This document shows, one piece after another, positions 23,090-33,976 of a DNA stretch of 64,000 nt; positions within the stretch are counted from its first letter, which is position 1, and the number at the start of each line of letters is the position of its first letter. Source of the stretch: Exserohilum rostratum (taxonomy: Eukaryota; Ascomycota; Dothideomycetes; Pleosporales; Pleosporaceae). The DNA is taken from the NCBI GenBank assembly GCA_026367775.1, contig CP111160.1, positions 682,001 through 746,000 on the forward strand, in the 5' to 3' direction. The notes under the pieces are model-generated. The model saw only the letters and a program-made list of their open reading frames with translations, was not told the DNA's origin and did no database searches. Made by a program: the position numbers and the translations under genes.

Positions 23090-24210
23090 CTATATTCATA
23101 AGCAAGCAAGTTCCAGTAAAGGAAAACAGAAAGAAAGAAAAAAAAAACAGGAAAAAGTAAAAGTGCAGAAACAAGAAATGAGGGGAACGCACTGCCACTG
23201 ACGTTTTGTCCCCCATGTGCCCACTTACCACTACCACTGCCACTCCAACCAACACTCGAGTGCCAAGTTTTTTTGCAAGTGGGGAACCGGAAAAGGGAAG
23301 AAGAAGGGGAAGGGGGAGGGGGAGTGGGAAGAGCAAAGAAAAAAAAAAATCAGGGTCGATGCTTGTATCTAATTATATACCTACTACTATGTACTTGTAC
23401 ATACAACTAAGTATGCAAACCCATGGTTGGTCACAAAGTCGAGATAAGAAGACAGAGAGAAAGAGAAAGAGGATGAGAGGATGAGAAGACGAGATTATCT
23501 GGTTACTATGGAAAGATCACTATACATAGAACCAAGCCTTTTCGGCATATTTGACCGACCCCGACTGCGACAAATCCCCCCCTCTCTGCCTCCGCCTCCG
23601 CCTCCGCCTCTGCCTACCCCCATGTTGCTTATTACTACCACTACTATTATACATACATGGACAAGCTGCCACGGACTGACTGACTGACTGCAAGGACCAT
23701 GGTTATCAATGCGGGGTATTTGTGCAGCGCAAGGAGCAGGGAACAGGCAGAGGGTAACAAGCAAAGAGTCCTTGTTTCATTTTCTTGTTTGTTTTGGCAC
23801 GTCAGTGACCGCGTCATCTAGCGTCATCGGGTATGGCGGCAGTAGGGATGGGGCGATTGCGAGAGCAACAAACATGTCAAGCGTAGTATGTGTGTTTGTG
23901 TGTGTGTTTGTGTATGGAGGGGTGACGCATTTCCATTGATTCGTCAGGGTCTATTCTATCTACTTTCCACCGATTTCCTTTCCAGTCATCATTCACTACC
24001 CTTTTTGGGTAGTAAGAGGTATCTATCAGAAACAAACAATTCTTGGTATATTGCTAGTAAAACTTTTGAGTGCAAGAGAGTATGGTCCGCCTTTCATAAA
24101 CTCTAGGAGCTACGCCCTGCATAGCAGATGACCTTGTGGTCATAATCTATTAAAACACGAAAAAAAAAGCCCAAGTGGACAAAGACAAAAACGAATCGAA
24201 AATTGAGTGC

Positions 24211-25281
24211 CTAGGCCTGGCGAGGGGATGCGGCAAGTAGTCGGCCGAGACTTCCGCTGGCGACGGAAGGCTCGGGGACGGGTGACTTGGCGTAGACGAT
24301 CTCGCCCTCAATGGTGCTAATCGAGGTCCTCGACACAGCCGGTGACTTGTGCGAGTACGACTTGGGAGACTTGGGACTTGAGGGAGCCGTCACAGGCGTG
24401 ACCAGGTCAATGGACTTTGAACCATAGGATCCATTGCGGGAGGGCTTGGTCCTAGGAGGAAGAGGCCTTGTAGTAGCGGGAGTATAAGGCAGCGAGTAGC
24501 TTACAGAAGAAGCCGGAGTGTGCGACAGCGAAGGAGCGGCGCTAAAGCTGTACTGTGAGGTTGATGCACGGTTGTAACGGGGTCGGTGCGATCGTACGGC
24601 ATCAGGGCAGTAAGCGGGGGTGAAGTGGAGTTTGCGCAAATATTTTGAAGCATCCAACTGATGACGTTCGTCACTGTTATCGTCCGAAGAGATGTCGGAG
24701 AAGGTGCATGATGAACGTTTTGAGTCTGGCTGGGTAGGGGAGCGCTGGGGAACAATGTCGCGGAAGGCCAGATCGTCAAAGGTGAAGTTGGCAAAGGGCG
24801 TGGTTGGCGGTGAGTAGTGGTCGTAGTAGTAGTAGTCGAGCGTCTTTTCCGAGTCCTTCTTCTTGCAGCTGCGCATGCATGTTAGTCCGTGGTCTGTGCG
24901 GCACTGGGGGTTGGTGGAGCAGGATGATAGGAGCCCTTACCTTTCGGAGCAGTAAAGCACGGAATTACTTGGAACAACAATTTGCTTCTCGCAAACAGTG
25001 CTGAGTCACGACGTCAGTATGCTGTGTGGAGCGGCAGTGGGGATGCATGGGGATGCATGGGCAGGGCAAGACAAGACATACCAGTAGTTCAAAAAGCTCA
25101 CGGCCATCGAGTCTTCGTCGTCGTCGACAATGTCGGCCTCTTTGCAGGGAGTTGCTTTGAGAGCAGCCGCCTTGGTGCCGTGGGATTGCGTGCGCTTTGA
25201 CAGAGGCCGGGAGGGCCGTGCGTGCGCTGGCAGCGACTTCTTGGACTGATGGGACAGGTGACGAACGTGATGCGTGGCCAT
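24211..25281 (-). CDS. Ecl1-family life-span regulatory factor
   Basis: Exons 25082-25281, 24941-25000 and 24211-24868 encode 305 residues. The central motif CTVCEKQIVVPSNSVLYCSE, then SCKKKDS, fits the Ecl1 family (PF12855), small zinc-binding factors that extend chronological life span in Schizosaccharomyces pombe and respond to nutrients or stress. The four cysteines are 67, 70, 84 and 88 (CxxC-x13-CxxxC). The 60-base middle exon carries nearly the whole cluster: the Cys67 codon is split by intron 1 and the Ser87 codon by intron 2. The N-terminus is basic (HHVRHLSHQSKKS). The C-terminal 200 residues are Ser/Pro/Thr-rich and disordered with many SP sites, longer than the yeast proteins. Probable nuclear or cytoplasmic regulator; targets unknown. 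Confidence 0.85.
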
Positions 25282-27146
25282 GATGGACGTCGGTGAAGTT
25301 TAAAAGGCTAGAAGCCTCAGTGTGATAATCGCGCACGGAGCGCGTTATTTTTACAGGCTGGTGAAGACCCAAGCGAAAGAAGCGGTGACACAGGCCGCCG
25401 AGTTCCCAGCTGGCTGATATGACGGAAGGTTCGTGCGTGGCTTTGTTTAGAACCCCTTATCGCCTTGAGTGCACTGCCATCAACTTAGCCAGGAACACCC
25501 TATCGACGCTACCATCCAAACGCCGGGGAATATGCGCAGAGCCGCCGTCGCCGGGTGCCCGCTGTGGTGACGAAAGCACCCGCAGGCAGGTGTGACAGCA
25601 CAGAAAAAAAAGCAAGAGAAAAAAACGCCCTTGGGCAAAAAGAAACGAGGCGTATGGGCGGCAATAGGGCAGCAAACTTACACGCAAACAGATAAGGGAA
25701 ATGGCACGTCGATGGCCCGGACACGATCTGCAGATGGGGCTGCAAGACGGAAAGGGTGGATTGCAGGTCGATGACGGGCTAGGGCCGCGATTCGATTTTG
25801 GGGCGGGCCTGGGGCGACTTGGACTTGGGGGGGGGGGGAGAGCAGTCGAGAGCCGAGTATTTCCAGAGGACCAGCGGCTTTCAGCGGCAGTGGGAACAAG
25901 CAAGATAGATAACGGGCGTGATAACGAAGCGTCTCATGGACCAGATGGCGGGGGGGAGGCTGCGGTCAATAAGTAATTACGAGCACGGCGCCTGTGCAAA
26001 CCGGTGCGCCGTTCTAGAACGTTGCGGTTGACGACGACTACGGCCCTAGTTGTGCCGTCGGGATATGGCATGCTTGGGCGTGTGGGGAATGATTCGTGAT
26101 GGCCATCACCGCAACAGCCCGCAGCCCTTGGTGCGATAGCCCTCCAGCACGCAATCACAATGGCCGGTGCCGCTGTAGCCTGCAGCCTGCGACCTGCAAC
26201 CCCCACCCCACCCGCGCATCCACAACGCTGCCACTGCCTCAGCGGTCCCCGTTTCTGTGTGTGTCACCCTACATTGTATTGCAGCCAAGCACAGGGGGGG
26301 AAATGTCCATTGCCATTGCCATTGCCGTTGCGCTTCTTTTGTGCACTGCACTGCACTGCACTGCACTGCACCGCACCGCATCTCCCTGCGTGCCCAATGG
26401 GCGCTCCGATACCCTCTGTGCGCATGTCCCAAGGGTGAGCAAGGTGCACGTTGTTGCCCACTCTGGTACCACTGGCAGCGGGCCACACACACACGCACCC
26501 CTCCCCCCCCCCCTTCTACAACGGTACAGACAGACACACACAGTACTCACCTCACCACACCACACACCACCACACCATGTGCCGCACCCATGGCCATTCG
26601 GGTGCCCATCACTGCCGCCTACAGCCACGTCCGGTGTGGTCCCCTAGATTGCGCGCTTGCTCAACACAATGAAGCCATATTGCGAATTCTCTCACACACT
26701 ACTCAATGCGGCAATCCGGCGCTTTTGTGCGCCCCTCCCTCGGCCATGGCGTCACAGCTCCGTCGTCGGCACAAGCTCCCTCCTTCACCTATCGGCGTCC
26801 GACCCGTCACACGCCCTCGTCTACCCTGCCTATAACTCGCAAGTCTGAAGCAGCGACTTGTGCGTGAGCGCGCTTTCTTGACTGTGCATTAGATGCTGCG
26901 GGGCCTTTTTGTTTTCTACTCGCGTAACGCTACCCTAGCGGCCGCGCTGCAAAGGCCCGACCGACAACTTATTCGCTTCGGCATCAGACTACTCGCCGTC
27001 CCAAGTTTTGTGAATCATCAAAATCTTCCTCGCCCACCGTCCCAGTCCTGAACCCTGCTGCCCATGCCAACCCGCAATCTTAAGAATGCGCATCCGCAGT
27101 CTAGATTACACGCCGCGGCTGAAGACTTTTCTCCCCGTACCTCATC
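25282..27146. other. Long upstream region of the Ecl1-family gene
   Basis: About 1.9 kb between the 5' end of the Ecl1 gene and the 3' end of the methyltransferase gene, so most of it probably serves the Ecl1 gene. It contains homopolymer runs and two tandem arrays near 26300-26380. Overlapping short frames on both strands at 26100-26840 are low-complexity Cys/His/Thr-rich translations of these repeats and were not taken as genes. Confidence 0.55.
26307..26380. repeat. Short tandem arrays: hexamer CCATTG and pentamer TGCAC
   Basis: CCATTG occurs three times plus the variant CCGTTG at 26307-26330. A period-5 array of TGCAC starts at 26342 with six perfect units, then CGCAC variants. Confidence 0.85.
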
Positions 27147-28497
27147 TCAAACTGCAAACGGGTCGTCGGTGGTCTGGCCTCTCGTGATACACCACAACTG
27201 GATCGGCGTCGACGTTGGATAAAACGGGCCTTCCTGGTCATATTCAGGCACAAGCGGGCAATCAATCTGCTCCAAGCTGAACCTGTTTCGCTCTACCCCA
27301 CAAAAGTCAGCAGCAATTCCACCCAATGTCGACACACTGCCAGCGCAGTCGCAGCGCCAAAGCGGAGAGAGACCCACTGCACGCGTTGAGAAAAGTCTCG
27401 AACGTCTGCTCGTTGCGAATCGTCGCAGAGATGAAGGCTCGGAGCGCTGGGTTCAGCTCAAAAAACTCTCGGAGGGTCGCGACTAGCCGTGGGATGACGG
27501 CACTGTCGTATGTCTGCAAGCTCTGTCAAACCCACTTCTCCATAACAAGACCGTCATGGCAGCTTACGACATCTGCCCCCATCACAATGTCGGGCACCTC
27601 CATGCCATAGTCTTCAGCAAAGCTGGTTGCGTTGACTGGATAGCCCCACTTGAGTGCTGCTGTACGCACTTGACAGTCTGAGTCGTCATTGACATCAAGC
27701 CCGTTCAGGAAAAGGTTGGTTTTAATGGCATCGACTACTGCTTCGTCGCCATCAGTGGCAACCACGCCAGCCACACCTAGGTGCTTTGCGCAAAGTATCG
27801 ACAGCATGCCCGTCCCCGCACCAAGTTCAAATAGCCTTTTTTTATTGATGTACCCTCGGCCGTCTTCGGATGCAAGGTAGGATCCGAGTAGTAAAGCGGC
27901 CTCCCACGTTCTCAGACCAGTCGTTCCAGACGAGGAAATGACGGAACGGGCCTCCAATAGTGTTACCGCACGCTCACCGGAAACGCTGGCGCCAGTCGGC
28001 TGTAGCGGGAACGAGTACGTCACAAAGGCCTTTTGCTGAGCGGCGCTGGTTTCAGAGGGTAAGTTAGTTGTGAGTAGTGTAGTCATCGCTTCCATAATAT
28101 CATCTGAGATTTCCTGTGACAAGAGAGGGGCACAAAGTCAGCAAATGCTGGGATGCGTTGCTCCCTACGCCAGGAACATGTTCCGGTGTGGTACCCGGCT
28201 GAACGCGGCAAGGATAAAGACCGCAAACGAGGAGATTGGAGACCATACATCCTCTTCAGGGTCTGTTATGGACCGCTCAAGTTTTGCGACAAGTTCTTTG
28301 AGAAACCTCAGCTGATACCGAACTGGTGGTGGGGAAGTGATGGTCGATGCGTCGAGCAGGTGAGTAAATAGCCACGTCTGCACCTGGGGCCTCTTCAACG
28401 TTTCCTCGTCCGGCCATCTCAGCTGGTGCGGTTCGACTAGCTGGAAATACTGGCGCTGCAATATGCGCAACTGTGATAGCTGTCCGGAGGATTCCAT
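27147..28497 (-). CDS. Protein-lysine N-methyltransferase, Efm3/EEF2KMT (FAM86) type
   Basis: Exons 28249-28497, 27568-28113, 27378-27513 and 27147-27292 give 358 residues. The N-terminal helical region (SQLRILQRQYFQLVEP, RFLKELVAKLERSI) is the FAM86-type domain. It is followed by a seven-beta-strand SAM-dependent methyltransferase: TGLRTWEAALLLGSYL, SAM motif I FELGAGTGMLSILCAKHLG, the acidic end of strand 2 VVATDGDE, and the post-motif PDIVMGADV/TYDSAVIPRLV. The C-terminus ends with EGPFYPTSTPIQLWCITRG. Yeast Efm3 and human EEF2KMT methylate a lysine of elongation factor 2. Assignment to Efm3 rather than another METTL21-like enzyme rests on the N-terminal helices and on the TGLRTWEAAL and GADVTYD motifs. 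Splice sites were set by frame and conservation. Confidence 0.8.
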
Positions 28498-28875
28498 ACC
28501 GGAAGAGACTGCGGCGATCGTCTCAGTAGTCTTGATAGTCCAAACTCGTCCAGCGCTGGCGCGAGAGAAAGAAATGATTGCAAGTGCAAAGTTCCCCCCA
28601 AGGGCTCTTGGTGAAGAATGGTGTTCCTGCTTGTCCCAGCTTACCTAATTTTGCAGCGGGGCGTCTTGGCAGCCTAAGCGAGGCAGGCGCACCGCCGACC
28701 GCCGACACGACGCACCGCAAATTCGACATCTCCATCCCGCCGCCAGCTAACCACAGCGAATCGACAAACCGCAGGATCGATCTCTGTCCAGTACGTCCAC
28801 CTTGCTACTCTACACGCCCCTTTGCCATTGTGAGCGACGTCTAACAGCCGTCGCTGCAGGTCGAAATTATCCATC
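28498..28875. promoter_or_regulatory. Shared promoter of EF2 methyltransferase and eS24 genes
   Basis: These 378 bases lie between the divergent start codons. They contain the eS24 5' leader and its intron (28791-28859), so the actual control region is short. GC-rich repeats of the type ACCGCCGAC lie at about 28690-28705. Confidence 0.5.
28791..28859 (+). other. Intron in the 5' untranslated region of the eS24 gene
   Basis: Donor GTACGT at 28791, branch-like CTAAC at 28841 and acceptor CTGCAG ending at 28859, 17 bases upstream of the ATG. Leader introns are common in fungal ribosomal protein genes. Inferred from splice signals only. Confidence 0.55.
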
Positions 28876-29521
28876 ATGGCCGACTCTCAAGTTACTCTGC
28901 GCACGCGCAAGTTCATCCGCAACCCTCTTCTCGGACGCCGTCAGATGGTCGTGTAAGTGCAAGGAGTCGAAAACACGTGGGCAAGCGTGAATTGCGGGAG
29001 AGGAATTTTGTGTCTGACGGGAATTGTGTGTAGCGATGTCCTCCACCCCAACCGCGCGAACGTTTCCAAGGACGAGCTCCGTGGCAAGCTTGGTGAGCTG
29101 TACAAGGCCAAGAAGGAGGATGTCTCCGTCTTCGGTTTCAAGACACACTTTGGTGGCGGCAAGAGCACCGGCTTTGCTCTCATCTACGACAGTGCCGAGG
29201 CCATGAAGAAGTTCGAGCCCCGCTACAGGCTAGTACGATACGGCATGGCCACCAAGGTCGAGAAGGCCAGCAGGCAGCAGCGTACGTTTTCCCCCGCCGG
29301 CCCTATATATCTACTTGTCCATCTACTTTGTTGTGGATTCCACCAATGGGCTATATACATGGTTCAGGAGTAGACAAGAAAGAAAGAAAAAAAAATAGGG
29401 GAAGCAAGAAAGAGAACATCGATACTGACTAGGATCAACAGGCAAGCAGCGCAAGAACAGGATGAAGGCATTCCGAGGCACAGCCAAGGCCAAGGGTGGT
29501 GCGAAGAAGGAGAAGAAATAA
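28876..29521 (+). CDS. rps24: 40S ribosomal protein eS24
   Basis: Component of the small cytosolic ribosomal subunit. Exons 28876-28952, 29034-29281 and 29442-29521 give 134 residues, the usual length. Family signatures are LRTRKFIRNPLLGRRQM, then VVDVLHPNRANVSKDELR, VFGFKTHFGGGKSTGFALIY and the basic tail RQQRKQRKNRMKAF. Its short divergent promoter with the EF2 methyltransferase gene joins two genes of the translation machinery. The identity is secure. Confidence 0.97.
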
Positions 29522-30003
29522 GCGGGTGCACTCTGATGATGGCTACGAAGGTCATGGCTGGGGTCGAGTGGCGGTTTCCTTGGAACTACTGTTCCGACTG
29601 CTTCTTCATCATGGTGGATTACGGAGTTGCTTCTGCAGGCATCGGCATGTATATCTGCCATCGCCTGAAAAACTCTTGCGGATGGACACGACAAGACGGA
29701 TGGCGTTTGAGATCAATTGTCTGCTAACCATCAATGCATATCATGGACTTTACGATCCTCCAAGACATTTGCCACTTGGCCCAATTCTTTCACTTTTCCC
29801 CATACACACTCCCACACTCATATTCAGTCTTACATTGCACATTGTTCAGGTGATGCATAAATGTGATTGGGTAGATGTGATGTTAGTGTACTATTGACAC
29901 TTTGATGATTACAATTGATAGTTTCTAGTCGAGGTGTGTGTTGTTACAAGTCTATGTGTAAACAAGATTACAAAATTATGTCGTAGTCTTGTCTTTGTTT
30001 CTA
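29522..30003. other. Convergent 3' intergenic region
   Basis: These 482 bases lie between the stop codons of the eS24 and Swc2 genes. Presumably they hold both 3' untranslated regions and polyadenylation sites. No coding signal. Confidence 0.55.
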
Positions 30004-32238
30004 CTACCCTGTACTCGTCTCCATCTTGACCGGTGCAGGACTCTGATGTTGTGCGGCAGCCTTAGCCTCGCTTTGTGGCTGCCCCGGCGCACTCTGTGTC
30101 CGCCCTTGTGACTGATCCCCTGCATTGGTGGTAGTCTGGGGTGCACCCGTCGACGACGAAGGCGTAGGCGTAGGCGGGCGATGCGGCGCACTCTTCTTGA
30201 CCGCCCGGGGACTCGACATTTCCCAGAACCGCCTGGGAACGTTCTTGGCCGGTGGCATACCCAAGAAGCCTTTGCCGCCCATGGTTTCCAGTGGCTTGGC
30301 TCGCCCACCGACATAGCACCCTAGATCGCCGCTCCAGATGAAGCCGCCGCCTACCACACCCCGGAGCACGCCAAACGCACGTGCGTCCCGGTATGCAATT
30401 CCTGTTTCTGGGTCGCGGTACCGGGCAATCGTATTGGTAATGGGACATAATTTCTGGCCTGGCTTGAGCACCACCTCGGCGTCAGCCTTGTGCGCAGCAT
30501 TTTTCCTGGGCGGTTTCGGAGGCGCAATAAGCGTTTGCTGAATGTAGCTTGTGGCTTCTGCAGGTGTCCAATTGAAGAGTGCAATGTACAGTTGCACGAG
30601 CGCCGATCTGTCCTTTTCCTTGAGAAGCGAAGCACTTGTTCTAGCTCGTGATGATGTCTGTGCTGGGGCCTCGAGATTGGGGAAGTTGGAGAGGATGAGG
30701 AGGTTTCGGAGGGCTCGGCGGATGGTCTTGCGACGCGGTGGTGCAGGAGGCAAGGCGGGTTTTTGGAATTGAGCGAGCATGGCTTCGGGGCCAATTGCAG
30801 GGTTATCGTTGCTTTGTGGTATGGAAGGGTCATTTAGCGATGGGTGTCCTGTTTGTGAAAATGTGGATTGTGCGGCTGCGTATTGCTGTTGGAATGGAGA
30901 AGCTTGGGTGAACGGGTTTGGTGGGAGGTCGCCAGACACAGACTGAGATTGTTGCTCTGGGGCGTATTGATCGATGCCAAAGAGGAATGAATCTTGATTT
31001 GGCGGCGCAAACATGACACTGCTTGGCATTGTCATGCCGTGCGAGCCCATGAATACATCTCCGCCTTGAGATGCTGCTGCTGTCCACGGCATCTGTGACG
31101 AATCTTGCTGCGGTGGTAGCGTTGTGGGTATCGGAGGTGTATGTGATGAGCGCATTGGAGGCTGGGCTGGGGCTAGCGATGTGGGTAACGGTTGATTGTC
31201 CTCGACATGGCTCTCAGATGGTGCTACTAGATGTGGTGTGAGAGAGTTTGGCTGCTCTGCTTCAGCCTCTGGCTGGGCAGTGGTTGCGTCTCCGTCCACG
31301 GCATCCTTGTTGAGTTTGTCTTCGAGCTGCTCTATCGTCGGTGCATCTTTGCCTGTGTATTTGAGCTTGTCATCCACCCATATGCCTGGCCCGCTATAGT
31401 AGCGGTAAAAGGGCCCGTCGATCTGGCGGTTCTTGAGGGCGTCGATCTTGGCCTGCCTCTCAGCTGCGCGTGCTTCTTCGGCCTCCTCCCACCTGTGCAG
31501 CGTCTTCTTGTTGATGCGCTCATTACGTGCGGCTTCAGCAAGCCTTTCAGCCTGCGTCAATGGCTTCTCCTTGGACTTTAACTTTCGGGCCTCTGCAGCC
31601 TTCATCATTGCCAGGGTATCATCGCGCCGCCGGTCCTTCTCCTTGAGCTTGGCCATTGTAGCGTCCTTGTTGGCAATTGTCTGTTTCCGGTTGGACATTC
31701 GGACAGGCCCGTCCTCCTCGGTGGGCAGCCATGATGCGCGTTCCGACTTCTTCTTGGGCCGCGGGGGAGCAAGCGTAGGAGACTGGGTGCGGGGCACATC
31801 CAGCTTGACCTTCTTGCGCGCCGCAGCGACGGCCCTCGCCGCAAAGGGATTCGTCGCGGCCTTGCGCTTCTTGCTCCTCTCCTGGCGCTCGGCGCGGCGC
31901 AGCTCCTTCTCGCCGGCATCGTCGTCGTCGGCGCCCGCGTCTTCGTCTTCCGAGGACGACGAGTCGAGGTTGTAGTCGTCGTGGTCGTCGACCTGGTCGC
32001 CGTGGAATTCCTCTTCGTCCGGGGCCTCGTCCCACTCCTCTCCCCATGCGTCGTCCTCGACGGATTGGGCAAGCAGGGTGGACATGCGGTTGCCGGCATT
32101 GGAGCGGCGGGCACGCGACGTGACCATGAGCTCGGCGGGGGCATCGTCGTCGCTCTCATTGTCAGACGGGGACGAAGGAGCATGGCGAAGGTCGGGTGGG
32201 GCGTGGTGCATTGCTGCATCCGGGGTGGCGTCTGACAT
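30004..32238 (-). CDS. swc2: SWR1-complex subunit Swc2/Vps72 (YL1)
   Basis: Intronless, 744 residues from the ATG at 32238. Nuclear subunit of the SWR1 remodeller that delivers the H2A.Z-H2B dimer. The N-terminal YL1 domain shows RARRSNAGNRMSTLLAQ followed by EEEFHGD, an acidic stretch (DLDSSSSEDEDAGADDDD-like) that binds H2A.Z-H2B, and basic KKRKAATNPFA with ARKKVKLDV. The middle is Gln/Pro-rich and disordered. The YL1 C-terminal domain lies at about 596-645 (KLCPITNTIARYRDPETGIA, YRDARAFGVLRGVVGGG). The frame stays open another 169 codons upstream to an ATG at 32745, but that part is Pro/Arg-rich and atypical. MSDATPD was chosen because the conserved N-terminus follows soon after it. Confidence 0.92.
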   Translation of the reverse strand: MSDATPDAAMHHAPPDLRHAPSSPSDNESDDDAPAELMVTSRARRSNAGNRMSTLLAQSVEDDAWGEEWDEAPDEEEFHGDQVDDHDDYNLDSSSSEDEDAGADDDDAGEKELRRAERQERSKKRKAATNPFAARAVAAARKKVKLDVPRTQSPTLAPPRPKKKSERASWLPTEEDGPVRMSNRKQTIANKDATMAKLKEKDRRRDDTLAMMKAAEARKLKSKEKPLTQAERLAEAARNERINKKTLHRWEEAEEARAAERQAKIDALKNRQIDGPFYRYYSGPGIWVDDKLKYTGKDAPTIEQLEDKLNKDAVDGDATTAQPEAEAEQPNSLTPHLVAPSESHVEDNQPLPTSLAPAQPPMRSSHTPPIPTTLPPQQDSSQMPWTAAASQGGDVFMGSHGMTMPSSVMFAPPNQDSFLFGIDQYAPEQQSQSVSGDLPPNPFTQASPFQQQYAAAQSTFSQTGHPSLNDPSIPQSNDNPAIGPEAMLAQFQKPALPPAPPRRKTIRRALRNLLILSNFPNLEAPAQTSSRARTSASLLKEKDRSALVQLYIALFNWTPAEATSYIQQTLIAPPKPPRKNAAHKADAEVVLKPGQKLCPITNTIARYRDPETGIAYRDARAFGVLRGVVGGGFIWSGDLGCYVGGRAKPLETMGGKGFLGMPPAKNVPRRFWEMSSPRAVKKSAPHRPPTPTPSSSTGAPQTTTNAGDQSQGRTQSAPGQPQSEAKAAAQHQSPAPVKMETSTG

Positions 32239-33976
32239 GGTGGGCGGTGGTGGAAGCAGCAGAGGGGTTCGATAAGGGTTCCATGAGCTGGGGTTTATGC
32301 GCAGCGGGCGAATTTGTTTCAAGGGCGGGGGGAATGGGCGTGTCGGCGGGCAGCAAACAGGCGCGGAGAAGAAAGACGTGGGCGCACGCGCCTGCGGATG
32401 ACGCGACGGGCGATTCGGCGTCGTCGCCAAGTCAGCGGGCGGATGCTTGGCCTGTCTACCTGGAGCGCATGCGCGGTGCTGTGGTGCCGTCTGCACTGCC
32501 GTGTAGCAGTCTGACACGCGCGGCCGCTGCGAGTGCGGTGTGCTGGGCGCCCCGATGCACGCAGACTGGCGCCCTCGCGCAGGAGCTGGAGAACAGGCAG
32601 GCCTCGGCGGGCTGCACGTCGTCGCGCAGCACGTTAATTTCTCAATGGCAATGGGTGCGCCTATGGCACGGCAGCAAAAAAGGCAGCGCAGTGCCGCCGG
32701 GTCGTGGGGTCGCTGGCAAAGTTTGATGGGCCGCGGGCGGGCCAATCAGCGGGGGCGCCCGCCCAGAGGCACCACTGTGTCCACGTCAGATGGTCGACTG
32801 ACGGACTCTGTCGACGCGCCTCTGTGTTTCAGACGTTGCGGGCATGCGTTGCGCCCTTCCGCGGCCACCCACTGGGCCACCGCATTGCTCCCCAGCGGCC
32901 TTTTCCCTCGAGATGGAGAGAGCCCCTGAAATCTGTACAAAAAGCAATGCGCGGCGGCCCTCTCGCCAGTCGCGGCGATAGCACGAGCAGTTGCAGCACT
33001 CGTCTTCCCCCTCGTCTCCCCTCGCCCAACGTGCAACCTGCCTCTCTCTCCCTCCCTCTCTCCCCGCTACGGCCACAGCACCAGCAGCGGCCTTGAGCAG
33101 CGCCCCAAAAACAGCCCCAGCCCCAGCCCTCGAGCAGCGGCCGCCCAGCGCGCTCGTCGTGGCCGCAACCTGTAACGTGCTTGCTCTGGCGTCCTAGCCC
33201 CAATCCGGCTAGCTCCCTCGTGTTCCTGGTCTGGCTCCCCATTTCTATCAAGCGAAACCTCACCCAGCCCTCGCACCGCGCATCATAGCATTGCTCATCG
33301 CTCCCTCCCCTCCACCCCTCCCTCTCCTCGACTCCCTGTCTGCCTACGACACCCAGCCGCATCGGCCCCTCTCTATGAGCTCGAATGCTTAATCGGCCTC
33401 TTGCTTAATCCCTATTACTTCTGTTCTCCAGGCACTCCGGTGATCTGTCTATTCCGCCCGCCTGCCCTACAGTTCGACGCCCCATAATCCACAGAGCCCA
33501 CCCGCCCGCCATCGTCAACCGATTGCGCTCCTGCCGCACATCTCCGTCGCTCCTTCCCGGCCTCCATCGTTTTTCGTCGACGGCTCGACTGCCGCTTCTA
33601 CGCACACGTCTGCACTGCTGCTGTTGCTGCTGCTGCTCTTCGGCACCACCTGCCTGCGCCCTCGCCCAGTTTCAGCCTGCAACTCTGTCCGTCTTGCCAG
33701 CTCCCGCTGCTGCTGCAACGTCGCCTGAAGTCGGCCCATACTCGGCTCCCAATTAAGGTGCTGCGAGTCCCCCTCTGCTGTTTTCTGGCAATCGCGCACC
33801 ATCCGGACTGGATCCAACCCAAGCCGCCTCCAAGTCGTCGTTGCCTCACATTCCTTTGGCCGGCACCAACCCGCGTATTTTTGCACACAATTACCCTGGC
33901 TTTTGGTAACTGACTCAGCACGACCATCTTTCCCGCATTAGACTACCGCCGTTACAATCAGGGTCTGTAATCCATA
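32239..33976. promoter_or_regulatory. Divergent upstream region of Swc2 and the PUF gene
   Basis: About 1.7 kb between the start codons, GC-rich, turning C/T-rich on the + strand from about 32990 toward the PUF ATG. This suggests a long PUF leader. A CTG-rich run lies at about 33614-33637. A possible small upstream frame in that leader (MSSNA, 33375-33392) could affect PUF translation if transcribed. The in-frame 169-codon extension of the Swc2 frame (32239-32745) also lies here. Confidence 0.5.

Larger units (their letters stand above)
21555..24210. other. Intergenic region rich in simple repeats, about 2.7 kb
   Basis: Convergent spacer between the cerato-platanin and Ecl1-family genes. It holds a (GT)22 microsatellite, CCAA/GTAG tetramer arrays, A-rich and GGGGAAG-type purine runs at about 23300-23350, and CCTCCG/CTGA short runs near 23590-23690. 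No open frame with a recognisable product. Some of this may be a 3' untranslated region. Confidence 0.6.

Noticed and set aside
26096..26835. Overlapping frames of 73-192 codons on both strands
   Set aside because: Translations of tandem TGCAC, CCATTG and CA runs, giving Cys/His/Thr repeats in several frames at once.
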